Shown: piece by piece, positions 7,448 through 16,098 of the stretch
Numbering within the stretch: position 1 is the stretch's first letter
Layout of the letters: each line of letters starts with the position of its first letter
DNA from: JAAYQA01 sp964510345
Lineage (GTDB): Bacteria > Bacillota > Clostridia > Tissierellales > Peptoniphilaceae
DNA: 37,514 bases
Reading direction: 5' to 3'
Assembly (NCBI GenBank): GCA_964510345.1
Contig: CAZEBB010000017.1
Location: 1 to 37,514, forward strand
Made by a program: the position numbers and the translations under genes
Notes under the pieces: model-generated
Databases searched by the model: none
What the model saw: the letters and a program-made list of their open reading frames with translations, nothing else
Told to the model about the DNA's origin: nothing

Positions 7448-8941
7448 ATGCCATTTTCTCATTATGCTTTTGTCGTCATTCTCTATAGTATTCTCGGCTG
7501 GTGTATCGAATCCGCCCTTTACTCAATTTCTGAGAAGAGACGAGTGAACCGCGGTGTCTTGTTAGGGCCGTGGATTTTGTCCTACGGCTTTGGGACGCTG
7601 GCGCTCGTGCTGATATCAGGCGTGATTCCCAAGAATCCGATGCTGATTTTCGCTTCGGCCGCTCTTTTGGGGACAGTTATTTATTATGTATTGTGGCGCG
7701 CACTAGCCTATGTGATTGGCATGAATCGACTGCCAATTGCAGAGAAAAAGACTCAAAGCTACCCACAAGTGATCCTCCATGCTTTGCTGCAAGGCGTATT
7801 CGGTTTGCTCATTATTTATGTCGTTCACCCGAGGGTTGCGGTCTGGTTCTCAGGATTTGCCGCCACGTATTCGAGGCCTGCCATGAGCTTGGTCATCGCC
7901 CTCGTCGGGCTGGATCTTCTTACGTCCTTCAGCCATATCAGCGGGATGGGAGAGAGGCTGCAGGCCTTTCGCAATCTGATGCAGGAGATCGGGTCGATGC
8001 CGTTTCCCTGGTATCAAAAAGAGGACCCGATCGGGAGTTTCACCCGGCTGCGAGCCCTATTAGCACAAGAGACCACCGGGCATGTGATCGAACAGGCGAT
8101 CCTCGCACGCTATGACCAGTTGCAACGCCAACTGTTGGGCGGCTACCGCTTTATCGACGCCTATCCGAATTTGCGAATCACCGACTACGACCAAGAGCTC
8201 CACATCATCGAGAGCGAATGGGAACTACGGCGAACGAGGCAATGGGAGAACGCTAAAACCGGTGCGAGAACCCTCTGGCACGGCGCAAAAGAAGATGCCG
8301 TCAGCGCATGGGAGCGGCTCACATTTCCCAAACTCGTGTGGATCTTCACCGTGAGTTCCGTGGCAGGGTTTGTGATCGAGACGCTGTTTTGCTTGGTGAC
8401 CTCCGGTACGATCGAGAGCCGACAGGGCATGATCTATGGGCCGTTTAGCCAAGTGTACGGCTTTGGAGCGATCCTGATGGCCTATTTGCTCACGCCGCTC
8501 GCGAAGTCCAAAAACGGTGCGGTCTTCGGCGCCGGCATGGGGATCGGTGGGGTATACGAAGCCGCGATGAGCTGGCTGCAGGAGATGATCTTCGGCTCCG
8601 TTTCGTGGCACTATCCGCCGGAAACCTTCCCGCTTTTCGGCGGGCGAACCAGCTTGCTGTACATGTTCTTCTGGGGTTTTCTCGCGATCGCCTACCTTCG
8701 GATCCTATACCCGTGGATCCTCGGCGTGATCGAACGGCTTCAGCTGATCTCCAAACGATTTTTGACAATCGTTATGGTGACTTTCCTCGCGTTCAATATG
8801 GCGATCAGCTCGCTGGCTGTCTTTCGTTGGACCGAACGAACGCACCACGTCCCGCCGGAAAACAAAGTCGAAGCGTGGGTCGACGCGCAATACCCCGACG
8901 ATTTCATGAAAGAGATCTATCCGAATATGAAATTCCGATGA
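7448..8941 (+). CDS. Tandem-duplicated CmpB-type (putative ABC-transporter type IV) membrane protein
   Basis: A 497-residue membrane protein with two copies of what looks like the CmpB/putative ABC-transporter type IV domain. The first copy starts with YSILGWCIESALYS and has the loop RGVLLGPWILSYGFG; the second starts with SSVAGFVIETLFCL and has RQGMIYGPFSQVYGFG. The shared pattern is G-(W/F)-x-I-E-(S/T)-L followed by a GP-x4-YGFG loop. Most family members I know have a single copy. The central part (about residues 190-290) is soluble and charged. No ATPase partner is adjacent. AGGAGG lies seven bases before the chosen ATG; a longer frame upstream lacks a ribosome site. Function is unknown; a membrane or envelope role is likely. 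Confidence 0.78.
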   Translation: MPFSHYAFVVILYSILGWCIESALYSISEKRRVNRGVLLGPWILSYGFGTLALVLISGVIPKNPMLIFASAALLGTVIYYVLWRALAYVIGMNRLPIAEKKTQSYPQVILHALLQGVFGLLIIYVVHPRVAVWFSGFAATYSRPAMSLVIALVGLDLLTSFSHISGMGERLQAFRNLMQEIGSMPFPWYQKEDPIGSFTRLRALLAQETTGHVIEQAILARYDQLQRQLLGGYRFIDAYPNLRITDYDQELHIIESEWELRRTRQWENAKTGARTLWHGAKEDAVSAWERLTFPKLVWIFTVSSVAGFVIETLFCLVTSGTIESRQGMIYGPFSQVYGFGAILMAYLLTPLAKSKNGAVFGAGMGIGGVYEAAMSWLQEMIFGSVSWHYPPETFPLFGGRTSLLYMFFWGFLAIAYLRILYPWILGVIERLQLISKRFLTIVMVTFLAFNMAISSLAVFRWTERTHHVPPENKVEAWVDAQYPDDFMKEIYPNMKFR

Positions 8942-8987
8942 AAAAAACCCGCAATCGCCTGCGAATCATACAAATAACAGAAAAGAG

Positions 8988-9839
8988 GTGAGACCCATCC
9001 GCAAAAAATATCAAGTGGGAGAACTGGCCAAGCTATTGGGCATATCAAGTCAGATGATTCGAAATTATGAAAAAAAGGGCTTATTGTCTCCAAGCCGGTT
9101 AGATAGCAACTATCGAAGCTATGAGGCGCCGGATTTGACATTGTTGTTTCTACTGCGTAAATATCGTGCATTTGGATATTCGCTGGACGAGATTAAGGAG
9201 CTGGTGACACAGGACAGTGAATCCCTACTGGATCAGGAAACGCAGCTTCTCGCGCAGATCGATCAGGAAATCGAGCGCCTTTGTACACTGAAACAATACG
9301 TGAATCAAGAGATTTCCGCTTTAGAGGAATATCATCGCTTTGCCGACGGCATTCGTATGGAAACTATGCCTCACATGAGAGGGTTTTTCTATCGCGATAA
9401 CCGTACCTTGAACCGCTCAATTTTCCACAGTTCACAATTTGCATCCATTGCGAAAGAAATTCCTCCTCTCATCTATATGATTTGTTTCTCTCCGGAGATT
9501 TTAGAGTCGAACGATGCAGCGTATAAAGTTGGATTCATTGAAACGGCCCAAACCCACGCTGCATTTCCGAAAGAGGTTCAGCAGATGGAAACTGATGATA
9601 CCGTAGATTATGTCACTTTGTATTTGACGCACGTAACCCACAAAGAGAATGGAGAATGGGCAACTTGCGATATTACCAATGATTTTCGCGAGTCGGGTGT
9701 ACTCCAGTATATGGAAGAGAACGGGCTTAGGGTCGCGGGCAACATCATCGGGTTTAAAGTATTTGATAAGTATGATGCGAGATCGTTTACCCATTCCTTT
9801 AAGTATTGGATTCCCGTCTTGACTCTAAAACAGGTTTAA
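8988..9839 (+). CDS. MerR-family transcriptional regulator with C-terminal effector domain
   Basis: A MerR-type activator/repressor: an N-terminal winged helix (YQVGELAKLLGIS, then MIRNYEKKGLLSPSR), a coiled-coil dimerisation helix (about 75-115) and a C-terminal domain of about 160 residues that resembles GyrI-like or other small-molecule binding domains. It lies 46 bases upstream of the lipoprotein flavin reductase on the same strand and may control it (inference). The start is unclear. The annotated GTG has no separate ribosome site, because the only good one (AGAGGTGAG) overlaps it. That site is spaced six bases from an in-frame ATC at 8997, which would be a rare start codon. The difference is three residues. 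Confidence 0.85.
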   Translation: MRPIRKKYQVGELAKLLGISSQMIRNYEKKGLLSPSRLDSNYRSYEAPDLTLLFLLRKYRAFGYSLDEIKELVTQDSESLLDQETQLLAQIDQEIERLCTLKQYVNQEISALEEYHRFADGIRMETMPHMRGFFYRDNRTLNRSIFHSSQFASIAKEIPPLIYMICFSPEILESNDAAYKVGFIETAQTHAAFPKEVQQMETDDTVDYVTLYLTHVTHKENGEWATCDITNDFRESGVLQYMEENGLRVAGNIIGFKVFDKYDARSFTHSFKYWIPVLTLKQV

Positions 9840-9885
9840 AGTGTAGACTTAATGGAAGCAAAAAAATTTGTTGAGGAGGGAAACT

Positions 9886-11838
9886 ATGTTTAGGAAGTTT
9901 TGTGCGATCTTACTAGCGGCTTCGTTAATGGTTTCTGCTGCGGGATGCAGTACAAGTCCCGCTACGGAAAACGGTACAAATCCTGCAACTGAAAGCAGTA
10001 CAAGTTCTGTTACGGAAGGCAGTACAAGTCCTGCTACGGAAAGCGAAGCGAAATTAACGCCCGGTACATATTCGGTTGAGGGAGTGGGGGCGTATGGTGA
10101 TTTTTCCATTGATGTAACCGTCGATGAAACAAAGATCCAGAGTGTGGACATCACAGAAACGCATGACTCTTTGTATTTAGGTCAGCGTGCTCAGACAAAT
10201 GTGGCAGAAAATGTCGTCCAATACCAATCAACGGAGGTGGATGGCCTCACCGGTGCGACGATTTCTACAACGAGTATGAAAAAAGCCGTTCGTACGGCGT
10301 TGGCAGAAGCCGGCGCAACGGACGATATGTTCAATGAAGATCATAAGTCCGCTTCCAACATCACCGTAGCCGGTGCTATCGCCGATTTTGAGGCCGACGT
10401 TATCGTTGTCGGGGTGGGCATTTCGGGGTTGACCGCAGCTCTTACGGCCGCCGATAGCGGTGCGAAAGTTCTTATGATTGAACAAAACTCATACTTTGGT
10501 GGTTCTACGATGTTCAGCGGCGGCTATATCGCTGCAGCCGGGAGCACCACACTGGATGAATTAGGCTATGAAACCGATCCGGAACGCTTTGCTGAATGGC
10601 TGGGAAGTGGAGACACCTCCACATTTCGTCCTGATTTAGCGCGTGTTGTCGGTATTAACAGCGGGAAAGCATTAGATATGCTCACCAAGTACGGCGCTGA
10701 ATGGGAACTGGGCGGCAATATCGGATTAGCTGCCGGCGCTCACCAGAGCGGTCAGTCCAGCCAAGAGATTAACAACGATCCCGACAATTTCGCAGCGTAC
10801 GTCATTGCGAAAGGAAGCCGTGGACTCGGTATTTTCGAAACAACGGCCGCCTCCGTACAGGAATTGGTCGATGAGGGACAAATGGCCTATCTGCTGGATA
10901 CAAAGGTCGTCGATTTAATTACGGACGAATCGGGAAGCGTGATCGGCGTTGAAACAAAAGATGGGGCAAAATATTACGCGGATGCAACGATCCTTTGCGC
11001 AGGCGGTTACTCCAATAACAAGGAAATGATGGAAAAACTGTATACGCGATATGCACTGGCCAGCGCCGAAACATCCGACGGTTCCATGATTCCGGCAGGA
11101 GAAAAAGTCGGCGCTGCCTTCCACGACATGGACACAACGCGTATCGATGGCGGAACCTTACCTGTGTATGAAGCGAACGGTGTCCCCGTATACAGAGAAG
11201 TCGCTAACAAAACACCGGGTGTTGTTTGGCTCAACTCGGATGGCGAGCGCTTTATCAAGGAAGCCGGCAGCAGTGTTGCCAATGCGTACCGTACCGCCGA
11301 AAACAATACGATCTATATCGTAATGAATCAGGAATTGGTAGACGCCGCTCCCGTTCTCTATTACGGTAACTATGCGACTTTCGTCATGGATGAAACGAAT
11401 GAAGAACTCAACCGCCTCGTCGAGGAGGGAAAGGTCGTCGTTAAGGCCGATACAATCGAAGAAGCGGCTACGAAAATGGGATTAGACCCTGCCAGTGTCG
11501 CGGCAGAATTAGAGAAGTATAATTCATTCTGTGAAGCGGGTGTCGATGAAGACTTCGAGAAAGATCCAAGTGCTTTAATTTCATTGGCGGAAGGCCCGTA
11601 TTATATCTTTGAAACCATTCCGAACATCAAGACGACCAATGGCGGTATGGTCATTGATACAGAAGGACGCGTATTGAACGAAGAATCTGCGGCGATCAAA
11701 GGCTTATATGCAGCCGGCGAAACCGCAGGAAATGTCGATATGGCAAACCCGAAGGTATCGTATTACGGTGCGAATCTACACCGCGGCGCTACGATCGGTT
11801 ATGTGGCCGCATTGACCGCAGTCAAAGATTTCAAGTAA
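9886..11838 (+). CDS. Lipoprotein FMN/FAD reductase (fumarate/urocanate reductase-like)
   Basis: A 650-residue exported flavoprotein. Residues 1-21 form a lipoprotein signal (SAAGC, Cys21). A Ser/Thr/Glu linker (22-55) follows, then an FMN-binding domain (about 57-140) with the flavinylation motif DGLTGATIS, in which Thr125 would carry FMN attached by ApbE, and then an FAD-binding flavocytochrome-c-type domain from about 171 (VVGVGISGLTAAL, LCAGGYSNN, GLYAAGETAGN). This is the arrangement of extracytoplasmic reductases that use fumarate, urocanate or related acrylates as electron acceptors. The C-terminal segment after AGETAGN differs from the usual GGVHGANRLGGN of fumarate reductases, so the acceptor may differ. 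GAGGAGGG precedes the ATG. A MerR regulator lies just upstream and a strong terminator follows. ApbE is not in the window. Confidence 0.88.
   Translation: MFRKFCAILLAASLMVSAAGCSTSPATENGTNPATESSTSSVTEGSTSPATESEAKLTPGTYSVEGVGAYGDFSIDVTVDETKIQSVDITETHDSLYLGQRAQTNVAENVVQYQSTEVDGLTGATISTTSMKKAVRTALAEAGATDDMFNEDHKSASNITVAGAIADFEADVIVVGVGISGLTAALTAADSGAKVLMIEQNSYFGGSTMFSGGYIAAAGSTTLDELGYETDPERFAEWLGSGDTSTFRPDLARVVGINSGKALDMLTKYGAEWELGGNIGLAAGAHQSGQSSQEINNDPDNFAAYVIAKGSRGLGIFETTAASVQELVDEGQMAYLLDTKVVDLITDESGSVIGVETKDGAKYYADATILCAGGYSNNKEMMEKLYTRYALASAETSDGSMIPAGEKVGAAFHDMDTTRIDGGTLPVYEANGVPVYREVANKTPGVVWLNSDGERFIKEAGSSVANAYRTAENNTIYIVMNQELVDAAPVLYYGNYATFVMDETNEELNRLVEEGKVVVKADTIEEAATKMGLDPASVAAELEKYNSFCEAGVDEDFEKDPSALISLAEGPYYIFETIPNIKTTNGGMVIDTEGRVLNEESAAIKGLYAAGETAGNVDMANPKVSYYGANLHRGATIGYVAALTAVKDFK
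9949..10044 (+). repeat. Four 24-bp tandem repeats in the lipoprotein linker
   Basis: Immediately after the lipobox cysteine codon there are four imperfect 24-bp units, each encoding a version of S-T-S-P-A-T-E-x. They form a flexible, Thr/Ser-rich tether between the membrane anchor and the FMN domain. Copies 1 and 4 are nearly identical, which suggests recent expansion or slippage. Confidence 0.85.
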
Positions 11839-11869
11839 GAAAAAGAGAACCAATACACAGTAAACCATG

Positions 11870-11931
11870 AAAACACCCTGAAGGTAGTCTTCCTCTACGG
11901 ATATCAACGACTCACTTCAGGGTGTTTTTTG
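11870..11931. terminator. Strong, probably bidirectional terminator
   Basis: A long stem with ends AAAACACCCTGAAG (11870-11883) and CTTCAGGGTGTTTT (11915-11928) ends in six or more T residues. It lies between the flavin reductase and the convergent ABC transporter operon; the A-run on the left arm would give a U-run on the minus strand too. Confidence 0.88.
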
Positions 11932-11990
11932 CCTTTAACTAAGAGAGAGTTATACACTCGACCACGTCCGATCTCACAATCTCTTGCGGG

Positions 11991-12755
11991 TTACATCGGG
12001 TTGTACATCTCATCGAGCTGGATCATCTCATGCATAATCTCTTTTTGCAGTGCTTGAAACTCCGGCGCATAACGGTCTCTGGGAAAAGGCAGGGGAATGT
12101 CGATCTGTTTGTGGACTTTCCCCGGCCTCGGCGACAAGATGATGACGCGCGTTCCGAGGTAGATCGCCTCTTCGACCGAGTGGGTGACGAAGACGACAGT
12201 CCTTGTGTCTTCGATCCAAAACGAGATCAGCTCTTCTTGCATGCGGATGCGGGTGAAGGCGTCCAACGCTCCGAAGGGCTCGTCCATAAAGAGTACTTCC
12301 GGCTTCGTGGCCACCGTACGGGCGATCGCTGCGCGCTGCTGCATGCCGCCCGAGAGCTCGTGCGGGAGTGCCTTGGCAAAGTCCTCCAAGTGAAATTTCT
12401 TGAGGATCTCCATCGCCTGCGTTTGCCGCTCCTGCTTACCGACATTTCGAAACTCCAGCCCCAAACAGACATTGTCCAAAATGCTACGCCAGGGCATCAG
12501 CGAATAGTCCTGAAAGACCATGCCGCAGCGTCGGTCAGGCTTCGTGACGGGTGTGCCCAATAGGCGAATCTCGCCTTCTGTGGGTTGGATGAGCCCTTCC
12601 ATCAGCCGCAGAAGGGTCGACTTCCCGCTGCCCGAAGGCCCCAACAGCGTGATAAACTCGCCCGAGTGAATCGTCAGTTCGATACTATCCAGCGCATGCA
12701 CCGTCTCATTGGATTCTGTGGTAAATATTTTTGATACATTATCGATTTCGATCAT
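11991..12755 (-). CDS. ABC transporter ATP-binding protein (SsuB/TauB-like)
   Basis: A 254-residue ABC ATPase that would energise import through the adjacent permease. Walker A is GPSGSGKST, the signature is LSGGMQQR, Walker B is VLFMDEPFGALD and the H-loop is VFVTHS. The overall sequence is of the nitrate/sulfonate/taurine subfamily. The start overlaps the permease end, with AAGGAG six bases upstream inside the permease gene, so the two are translationally coupled. It is the last gene of the binding protein-permease-ATPase operon. Confidence 0.93.
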   Translation of the reverse strand: MIEIDNVSKIFTTESNETVHALDSIELTIHSGEFITLLGPSGSGKSTLLRLMEGLIQPTEGEIRLLGTPVTKPDRRCGMVFQDYSLMPWRSILDNVCLGLEFRNVGKQERQTQAMEILKKFHLEDFAKALPHELSGGMQQRAAIARTVATKPEVLFMDEPFGALDAFTRIRMQEELISFWIEDTRTVVFVTHSVEEAIYLGTRVIILSPRPGKVHKQIDIPLPFPRDRYAPEFQALQKEIMHEMIQLDEMYNPM

Positions 12756-13613
12756 CTACGACTCCTTTTTCTTCCAACCGAAAAACCGCGTTTCAATCGC
12801 GATAAATACCCAGTCGATGACAGCGCCGATCGCAGAGATGGCGATCATGCCGGCGATGACGACATCAGTGCGCGCTATAGAGTACGCATGGGTGATCAGA
12901 TATCCGACACCCGCCATACTACCCGGCAGCATTTCCGCTGAAACTAGGCACATCCATGCGATCCCGAGTCCGGTTTTGAGTCCGGTGACGATCGATGGAA
13001 GCGATGCGGGAAAAAGCACTTTCACGAAGAGATCGCGATTGGTGGCGCCGAGTGTCTTACCGGCGTCGATCAGCGTTTCGCGAACGGTGGACACACCAAA
13101 AATCGTGTTTGTCAGAATGGGAAAGAACGCGCCGATGGCGATGATAAAAAGCATCGAGATCTTGATATTGTGAAAATACGCGTACACGTGGATATCTGTC
13201 GGTTGAAAGACTGTGCCCAAGCTGCTGACACCGAACCATGCCAGCACCAGCGGAACCCACGCGAGGGGAGCAATCGGCTTAAACAGATTAAAAAAGAATG
13301 ACAGGTACTCTCTCGCCGCCGGGAAATAGCCGATAAACATGCCGAGCGGAACCGCGAGCGCGATGGCGGTGGTGTACGCGATTAACACACGCACGAGAGA
13401 GATTCCGACACTGTCTAACATAGATCCCATTTTGAGCAGATCGTCAAACGGCCGTACTAAAATGGAAACAACCTCCCCGAGAGTGGGGAGGATGACCATA
13501 TTGTCAATCGTAGCCGCTTGCCATTGCCAAAAGAGGAGAAATAGAATCGGCAGGATTAACGGTTTGAGCCAGTTGCGACGGGCTGTTTTCACGCTATTGT
13601 TTGGGGAGTTCAT
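12756..13613 (-). CDS. ABC transporter permease (SsuC/TauC-like)
   Basis: A 285-residue permease with about six membrane helices. The cytoplasmic EAA-type loop is recognisable as ETLIDAGKTLGATNRDLFVKV followed by LFPASLPSIVTG. It pairs with the ATPase downstream and the lipoprotein upstream. The ATG start lies inside the end of the binding-protein gene (20-base overlap) with no convincing ribosome site, so coupling is likely; a TTG codon immediately before it is also in frame. The family imports sulfonates, taurine, nitrate, thiamine precursors and other small solutes; which one cannot be decided from the permease. Confidence 0.92.
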   Translation of the reverse strand: MNSPNNSVKTARRNWLKPLILPILFLLFWQWQAATIDNMVILPTLGEVVSILVRPFDDLLKMGSMLDSVGISLVRVLIAYTTAIALAVPLGMFIGYFPAAREYLSFFFNLFKPIAPLAWVPLVLAWFGVSSLGTVFQPTDIHVYAYFHNIKISMLFIIAIGAFFPILTNTIFGVSTVRETLIDAGKTLGATNRDLFVKVLFPASLPSIVTGLKTGLGIAWMCLVSAEMLPGSMAGVGYLITHAYSIARTDVVIAGMIAISAIGAVIDWVFIAIETRFFGWKKKES

Positions 13614-14808
13614 CAATGAAACGGAAATCGTACATAGCGTTCATGAATTCTTCGTACGTCATGTCTTTCATTTCGCCGGTAATGCTGTCAGTGTCTTTGA
13701 GTGCTTGTAAGGTGAGCTTCATGCCCTCGTTCCAGTTTTCACTGGGGTCGGTTGTGTAGTGAATCGTAGAGAGTTTGGCTGCGTCTTCTTCAATGCCGAT
13801 AAAATTCGCCGTGATGACGGCTGCTTCCTCAGGATGAGCATCTGCATAGAGGCCGGCATTGTAAATCGCGCCGATGAATCCTTTCACCATGGCTTCTTTT
13901 TCAGCAATCGCCTTATCTGCTCCGCCAACGACACAGCATGGGAAGTCGTACCATTTGCCTTCCGGCGGCATATTGCGCATGTCAAGAATGGTCTTACCCA
14001 CGTCTTGCGTTTGCGCGAGTTCCGGATACGGAGATGGGCCGACCCACGCTTCGACTTGATGACTCGTAAGTGCAGGGATCAGATTACTGGTGCCCTTAAG
14101 GTCAACGAGGAGAACTTCTTTATCCAGTTCTGCCGGGTTTTTCGTATAACTGATGCCGGCATCCGTTAAAGCGGATTCAAACAGGATGAGAGGGGCTGAG
14201 GTCGGGCTGTGATAGCCGACCGTGACGGGCTCGGTTTTTTCTTCGACATATGCCGTAAAGTCTTCCCAGTTATTAAGCGAGGAGTCCTTTGCAGTGACCA
14301 AACCGATTCCTTCGGTGTGTACGGGTGCCAGGATCTTTACCATGGTTCCTTGATCGCGAGCCGTAATGAAAGCCGTGTTGGATGCGATCGAAAGGTCGAC
14401 GTGGCCTTGAGCGAGCATGGTCGTCGTTTCCGACCCGCTCTTGGCGATGACGAGGTTTACGGTGCCGACCGGCTCCGTGCCGTTCATGAGCGTATATCGC
14501 TCTTTTGGAATTTCCTCTTTCAGGTAAAACCCTGATTGATCCGTGACCACTTTATCGCCTGCTGATGCAGCGACAAAAAGAGCGGTTTGGTGATTGGTAA
14601 AGATGTACGAGACATTCAGAACAGGTAGGTCGCCTGCCGGCGTAGTAGCGGCTTCTGTGACAGCTGCTTTAGTAGCAGCAGCCTCTGTGATAGCCTCTGT
14701 TGCGGCAGTTTCCGTTACCGTTTCGGTAGCTGGTGCCTGTGCCGGTGAGCATGCGGCAAACAGCATCATCAGCGCGAGACCGAGGGAGAGTCGTTTTATC
14801 GATTTCAT
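13594..14808 (-). CDS. ABC transporter substrate-binding lipoprotein
   Basis: A 404-residue solute receptor. A lipoprotein signal peptide ends at LFAAC (Cys20). An Ala/Thr/Glu-rich tether (about 21-58) follows, and then a periplasmic-binding-protein type II fold of the SsuA/NMT1 group (LNVSYIFTNHQTALFVAA, GHVDLSIASNTAFI, VTVGYHSPTSAPLILFE, VEAWVGPSPYPELAQ). The ligand is unknown. The mature domain is longer than many SsuA proteins. AGGAGG lies six bases before the ATG. It is first in the operon, ahead of permease and ATPase, with a plausible promoter upstream. Confidence 0.92.
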   Translation of the reverse strand: MKSIKRLSLGLALMMLFAACSPAQAPATETVTETAATEAITEAAATKAAVTEAATTPAGDLPVLNVSYIFTNHQTALFVAASAGDKVVTDQSGFYLKEEIPKERYTLMNGTEPVGTVNLVIAKSGSETTTMLAQGHVDLSIASNTAFITARDQGTMVKILAPVHTEGIGLVTAKDSSLNNWEDFTAYVEEKTEPVTVGYHSPTSAPLILFESALTDAGISYTKNPAELDKEVLLVDLKGTSNLIPALTSHQVEAWVGPSPYPELAQTQDVGKTILDMRNMPPEGKWYDFPCCVVGGADKAIAEKEAMVKGFIGAIYNAGLYADAHPEEAAVITANFIGIEEDAAKLSTIHYTTDPSENWNEGMKLTLQALKDTDSITGEMKDMTYEEFMNAMYDFRFIDELPKQ

Positions 14809-14836
14809 CGTGTTCCTCCTTATTTGTATTGATTTA

Positions 14837-14865
14837 AGTGTAACATAATGATTTATCGAGTTAAA
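14837..14865 (-). promoter_or_regulatory. Possible promoter of the ABC importer operon
   Basis: On the minus strand TTTAAC (14865-14860) and TACACT (14842-14837) are 17 bases apart, about 30 bases before the lipoprotein start. The -35 is weak. Confidence 0.4.
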
Positions 14866-14908
14866 TTAAAATTTTACATGAAATCATGCGATTCCCTTAT
14901 GGCAGTCT

Positions 14909-15020
14909 TTTGCCCCCTTGAAGAAGGGGGTGGCGCGAAGTGCCGGGGGATGGATTGCACTTGAATCAATCTTCCGTCTGACGAAAAAGCATCGTCAGCC
15001 ACCTTCTTCTCCAAGAAGGC
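14909..15020 (+). repeat. Two-module REP-like repeat, copy A
   Basis: Module 1 (14909-14955) has a stem CCCCCTT/AAGGGGG followed by a small hairpin GGC-GCGAAGT-GCC. Module 2 (about 14968-15020) has arms around CTGACG/CGTCAG and a stem CTTCTT-CTCC-AAGAAG. The same two modules recur in the opposite orientation and different order near 19703-19805. The copy lies just downstream of the cyclase-like gene and the importer operon's upstream region. Similar GC-rich palindromic repeats are common between Clostridia genes. Confidence 0.75.
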
Positions 15021-15031
15021 GAAAAAGCCCC

Positions 15032-15937
15032 CTATCTCGTCATCCGCTGGATAAACAGCATCTTGCTGACGGCTAAGCTCCCGCGCCAATCTCTGGCGAC
15101 ATCCGGTGGGAGCGGGTCTTCGCCCCAAGTCCAGTTGATCGGCCAAGTGCCGTCCTCGGGCACGCTGCCTTCGATGAAGCCGACATAGAAGTGGCAGATG
15201 TCTTCGTTGGCGGCGTAATAGGGGCTCTCGCGGCTCATGATATAGCGGTCGGGCGGGGTGTAGTAGTTGTCTTCTCGGTAGGCGTCTTCGTCGCGGTCGA
15301 TCGCATCGTACACCCAGCGGTGCATGTGCTCATAGAAGCTCTCAGGCAAGTCTGCTTCGCGTCCGATGGCGGCAAGATCTTGCGTGAGGGTCACGAGGTT
15401 CGCCAGCTCATGGACGCCCGGTTGATAATCGGATGCGGTGATGACGGTCGCCATCGCTTGAAAAGCCTTCTCCGCCGCATCGCGTGCCGGCTCGCCTCCG
15501 AAGCGCAGCAGGAAGCCGATCAGTGCCGCGGTCGGATTGTAGCCGAAGTCGTCGTCTTCTCGGTAGCTCCACCAAGGGGCATGCGGGTACGCATCGTTTT
15601 CAGGCACGGTGGCGCGCCATTTCACACCGTCGAAATGCTGGGTCTGCAGCAGGTAGTTTGTGATCCGATCCATCATATTCCCTGCATCCTTGGGAAAGCC
15701 GAGCTCGCGCAAAATCTCGATGGCCGCCCATGTGGCGATCGGCGTGGAGGCGGGGTTTTGATTGTCGGGCTCGAGTCCGTGGCCGAAACCGCCGTCGGTA
15801 TTCTGATAGGCGTATAGCGCTTTGAGCACGGGCGTATGCGGCTCGTCTTCAAAGTGGTAATTCCATCGCGCGACATCCAAAGAACGGCCGCGGCGTAACA
15901 ATTGTTTCCGTATATTTCTGAGTCTTTCTGTTCCCAT
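15032..15937 (-). CDS. Terpenoid cyclase/prenyltransferase alpha-alpha toroid protein
   Basis: A 301-residue protein with the alpha-alpha barrel repeat of squalene cyclases and protein prenyltransferases. The clearest signature is the QW-like motif YQNTDGGFGHG at about 44-54; later helices repeat hydrophobic pairs typical of the fold. The DxDD acid of true squalene-hopene cyclases is not seen, and the protein is about half their length, so it is probably not a cyclase. It could be a binding or toroid scaffold protein. The internal ATG (MGTERLRN) has AAAGGAG six bases upstream; the longer frame is disfavoured. It is divergent from the class III PLP enzyme. Function unknown. Confidence 0.75.
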   Translation of the reverse strand: MGTERLRNIRKQLLRRGRSLDVARWNYHFEDEPHTPVLKALYAYQNTDGGFGHGLEPDNQNPASTPIATWAAIEILRELGFPKDAGNMMDRITNYLLQTQHFDGVKWRATVPENDAYPHAPWWSYREDDDFGYNPTAALIGFLLRFGGEPARDAAEKAFQAMATVITASDYQPGVHELANLVTLTQDLAAIGREADLPESFYEHMHRWVYDAIDRDEDAYREDNYYTPPDRYIMSRESPYYAANEDICHFYVGFIEGSVPEDGTWPINWTWGEDPLPPDVARDWRGSLAVSKMLFIQRMTR

Positions 15938-16049
15938 ATCGGGCTCCTTTCTTGACCATACACACTTCTTTTCAACTATATACCCGAACCGATCTTCAGG
16001 ACATTGGATTGAAAGCAACAATATGATGTATCAACGCATTGCATGGATG

Positions 16050-16078
16050 TTGACACTCGTTACAATTTAGAATAAGAT
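16050..16078 (+). promoter_or_regulatory. Sigma-A type promoter of the amino-acid module
   Basis: TTGACA (16050-16055) and TAAGAT (16073-16078) are separated by exactly 17 bases, 20 bases before the class III PLP enzyme's start and next to its AAAGGAGG ribosome site. Confidence 0.75.
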
Positions 16079-16098
16079 ACGGCAAAGGAGGTGGTACC

